From NCBI GenBank assembly GCA_904066235.2, contig CAJFCV020000001.1, positions 14,131,291 through 14,195,290 of the forward strand: a stretch of DNA of 64,000 bases. The letters run 5' to 3'. A program made the translations under genes and the position numbers. Positions 62,430 through 64,000 of the stretch are shown piece by piece (position 1 is the first letter of the stretch; the number at the start of each line of letters is the position of its first letter). The DNA comes from Bursaphelenchus xylophilus (lineage: Eukaryota > Nematoda > Chromadorea > Rhabditida > Aphelenchoididae). Under the pieces are notes generated by a model that saw only the letters and a program-made list of their open reading frames with translations, was not told the DNA's origin and searched no databases.

Positions 62430-63856
62430 TATAAGAGTGAAGATATAAGAACGCAAGAGCCATTTTCAAAAAGCACCCTGAATTTGCTCACTTTTTGGCT
62501 CGCAGGCGATTCTTTCATTTTGCTCACCGAAACGGCGAGCAAATTTTTCGCGGCGAGCAAATTTCTATTTTTGCCTCCCGCGGCGAGCAATTTTCTAATT
62601 TCGCCTGCCGCGGCAGGCTAGGGAAAGACTTGGCTTTGAGCCAAGTCTTTCCCCTTGGGTGGCTCTTCTTCCCAAAAATTTTTTTGTCAAGATTGCTATA
62701 AATTTCTTTATGGTGTACTCTACATGCATCGACAGGACAATAACTCCAAAAGTAAGTTAAATTATCCCTCTTTCTAAATATGCCATGATTTTTTGCATTG
62801 CATAAGCTTATCCTGGCGCATTTAGCCATTGTTGTAGGTATACAAATTTAGCTGAATGCTGTTCGTTCTTGCGATTCCATGTACGAAATTTAAGTCTTCC
62901 ACGCAAAAGAACCGGCGTCGGGCCTGCTTCGTGCCAGAATTGTTTCAGCATGAAAGGATTTTTTTCTTGATTCGATTTTCGATATTACACTAGATACTTT
63001 TATCAAGTTGCAGGCAAAATCTAATGTTTTTGAAGTTTAAACCCGAATCTACAAAGGTGAGCCATTACTAAACCGTCCCCAACATAACTATTCTTTCAAA
63101 ACTCGGGTTTGAGATGTTTTAGGGCCTAAGTGACCAAGTATAACGTGGATCTAAAAAAAGTCACAAATACCTCTCATACTGTTCTAAACATGGTTTAGAT
63201 CGACCACATAGCTTTGAAATATGGTTTGCTAAGTATAAATACGCATCTATGGTACGTCAAAATTGTTCCATACCTAAAATCGGAAAAAAATCAAAAACGT
63301 ACCTAGTGTAATATCTAAAATCGAAGCAACAAAAAAATCCTTTCATGCTGAAACAATTCTGGCACGAAGACCCCGACGCCGGTTCTTTTGCGTGGAAGAC
63401 TCTCAAATTTCGTTCATGGAATCGCACGAACGAACATCATTCAGCGAAATTTGTATACCTACAACAATGGCTAAATGCGCCAGGATAAGCTTATGTAATA
63501 CAAAAAATGATGGCATACTTAGAAAGAGGGATAATTTAACTTACTTTTGGAGTTATTGTCCTGTCGATGCATGCAGATTACACCATAAAGAAATTTATAT
63601 TAATCTTGACAAAAAAATTTTTGGGAGGAAGAGCCACCAAGGGGAAAGACTTGGCTCAAAGCCAAGTCTTTCCCTAGCCTGCCGCGGCAGGCGAAATTAG
63701 AAAATTGCTCGCCGCTTCGGCGGAGGCGAGCATTTTTGAAAGTTTGCTCGCCGTTTCGGTGAGCAAAATGAAAGAATCGCCTGCGAGCCAAAAAGTGAGC
63801 AAATTCAGGGTGCTTTTTGAAAATGGCTCTTGCGTTCTTATATCTTCACTCTTATA
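62430..63856. mobile_element. 1.4-kb foldback element
   Basis: The two arms of about 700 bp pair along almost the whole element, centre near 63150. Outer markers: ATAAGAGTGAAGATATAAGA on the left, the complement on the right. Inner markers: GATTACACCATAAAG/CTTTATGGTGTA and GTTTCAGCATGAAAGG on the left against CCTTTCATGCTGAAAC on the right. Each arm has its own small hairpin, AAGACTTGGCTTTGAGCCAA and GTCTTT, next to CCCTAG. No protein is encoded. A solo end is at 12880-13070. Confidence 0.9.
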
Positions 63857-64000
63857 TAAAAATTGTCACTTTTTAATTTTTTAAATTTTTTTCGACCAAA
63901 TAGGTCAAATTTTAGAGAACTATTTTACTTTTTATATTTTTTTCTATTTTAAAATTAAAAATTTTTAAAATAAAATAAAATAAAATTCAATTCCTCTTTT

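Overview
This is a nuclear fragment from a nematode. The genes are split by many short introns with GT...TTTCAG ends, TTAGGC-type telomere-like tracts lie inside the window, and the proteins include two nematode-type seven-transmembrane chemoreceptors and a GH45 cellulase of the kind known in nematodes from the Bursaphelenchus/Aphelenchoides group. I cannot name the species. Only about a fifth of the window is coding. The rest is dense in inverted-repeat (MITE/foldback) elements, many of them nested, mostly in introns.

Layout. 1-4.2 kb: an unrecognised minus-strand gene (incomplete at the window edge) is divergently paired with mcm10, a replication initiation factor. 4.2-8.8 kb: no gene, but two large inverted repeats (about 2.5 kb and 0.8 kb). 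8.8-22.4 kb: two head-to-head paralogues. The left copy (A) is a single-pass membrane protein with a 13-residue tail. The right copy (B) has the same ectodomain and membrane span joined to a casein-kinase-1-like domain that lacks the catalytic Asp and the metal-binding Asn. Between them lies an inverted, broken copy of part of mcm10. Introns of B hold a nested set of elements, one carrying a broken HSP90-like segment. 22.9-31.2 kb: a minus-strand SLC17-like transporter whose last intron (5.7 kb) contains a direct duplication of about 2.4 kb. 34-35.4 kb: GH45 endoglucanase. 36.3-39.4 kb: STR-type chemoreceptor. 39.7-45.4 kb: Sra-superfamily-type chemoreceptor on the minus strand. 46.1-47.6 kb: small secreted Thr-rich, Cys-rich protein. 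49.3-51.4 kb: secreted Cys-containing protein of unknown family. 51.4-57.4 kb: repeats and one doubtful gene fragment. 57.4-61 kb: an Ala/Gln/His-rich protein of unknown function; its introns and downstream flank carry three near-identical tRNA-Gly(GCC) genes. 62.4-63.9 kb: a 1.4-kb foldback element.

The genes do not form one pathway. They are a typical mix of housekeeping (mcm10, transporter, tRNA), environmental sensing (two chemoreceptors) and secreted or feeding-related genes. All exon models were assembled by hand from splice signals. For the ten models that have both a start and a stop, the summed exon lengths are multiples of three, which supports them. The most unusual items are the membrane-anchored CK1-like pseudokinase with its kinase-less sister, a dispersed family of about 46-bp palindromes centred on AAACATGTTT, and the nested element array in gene B.
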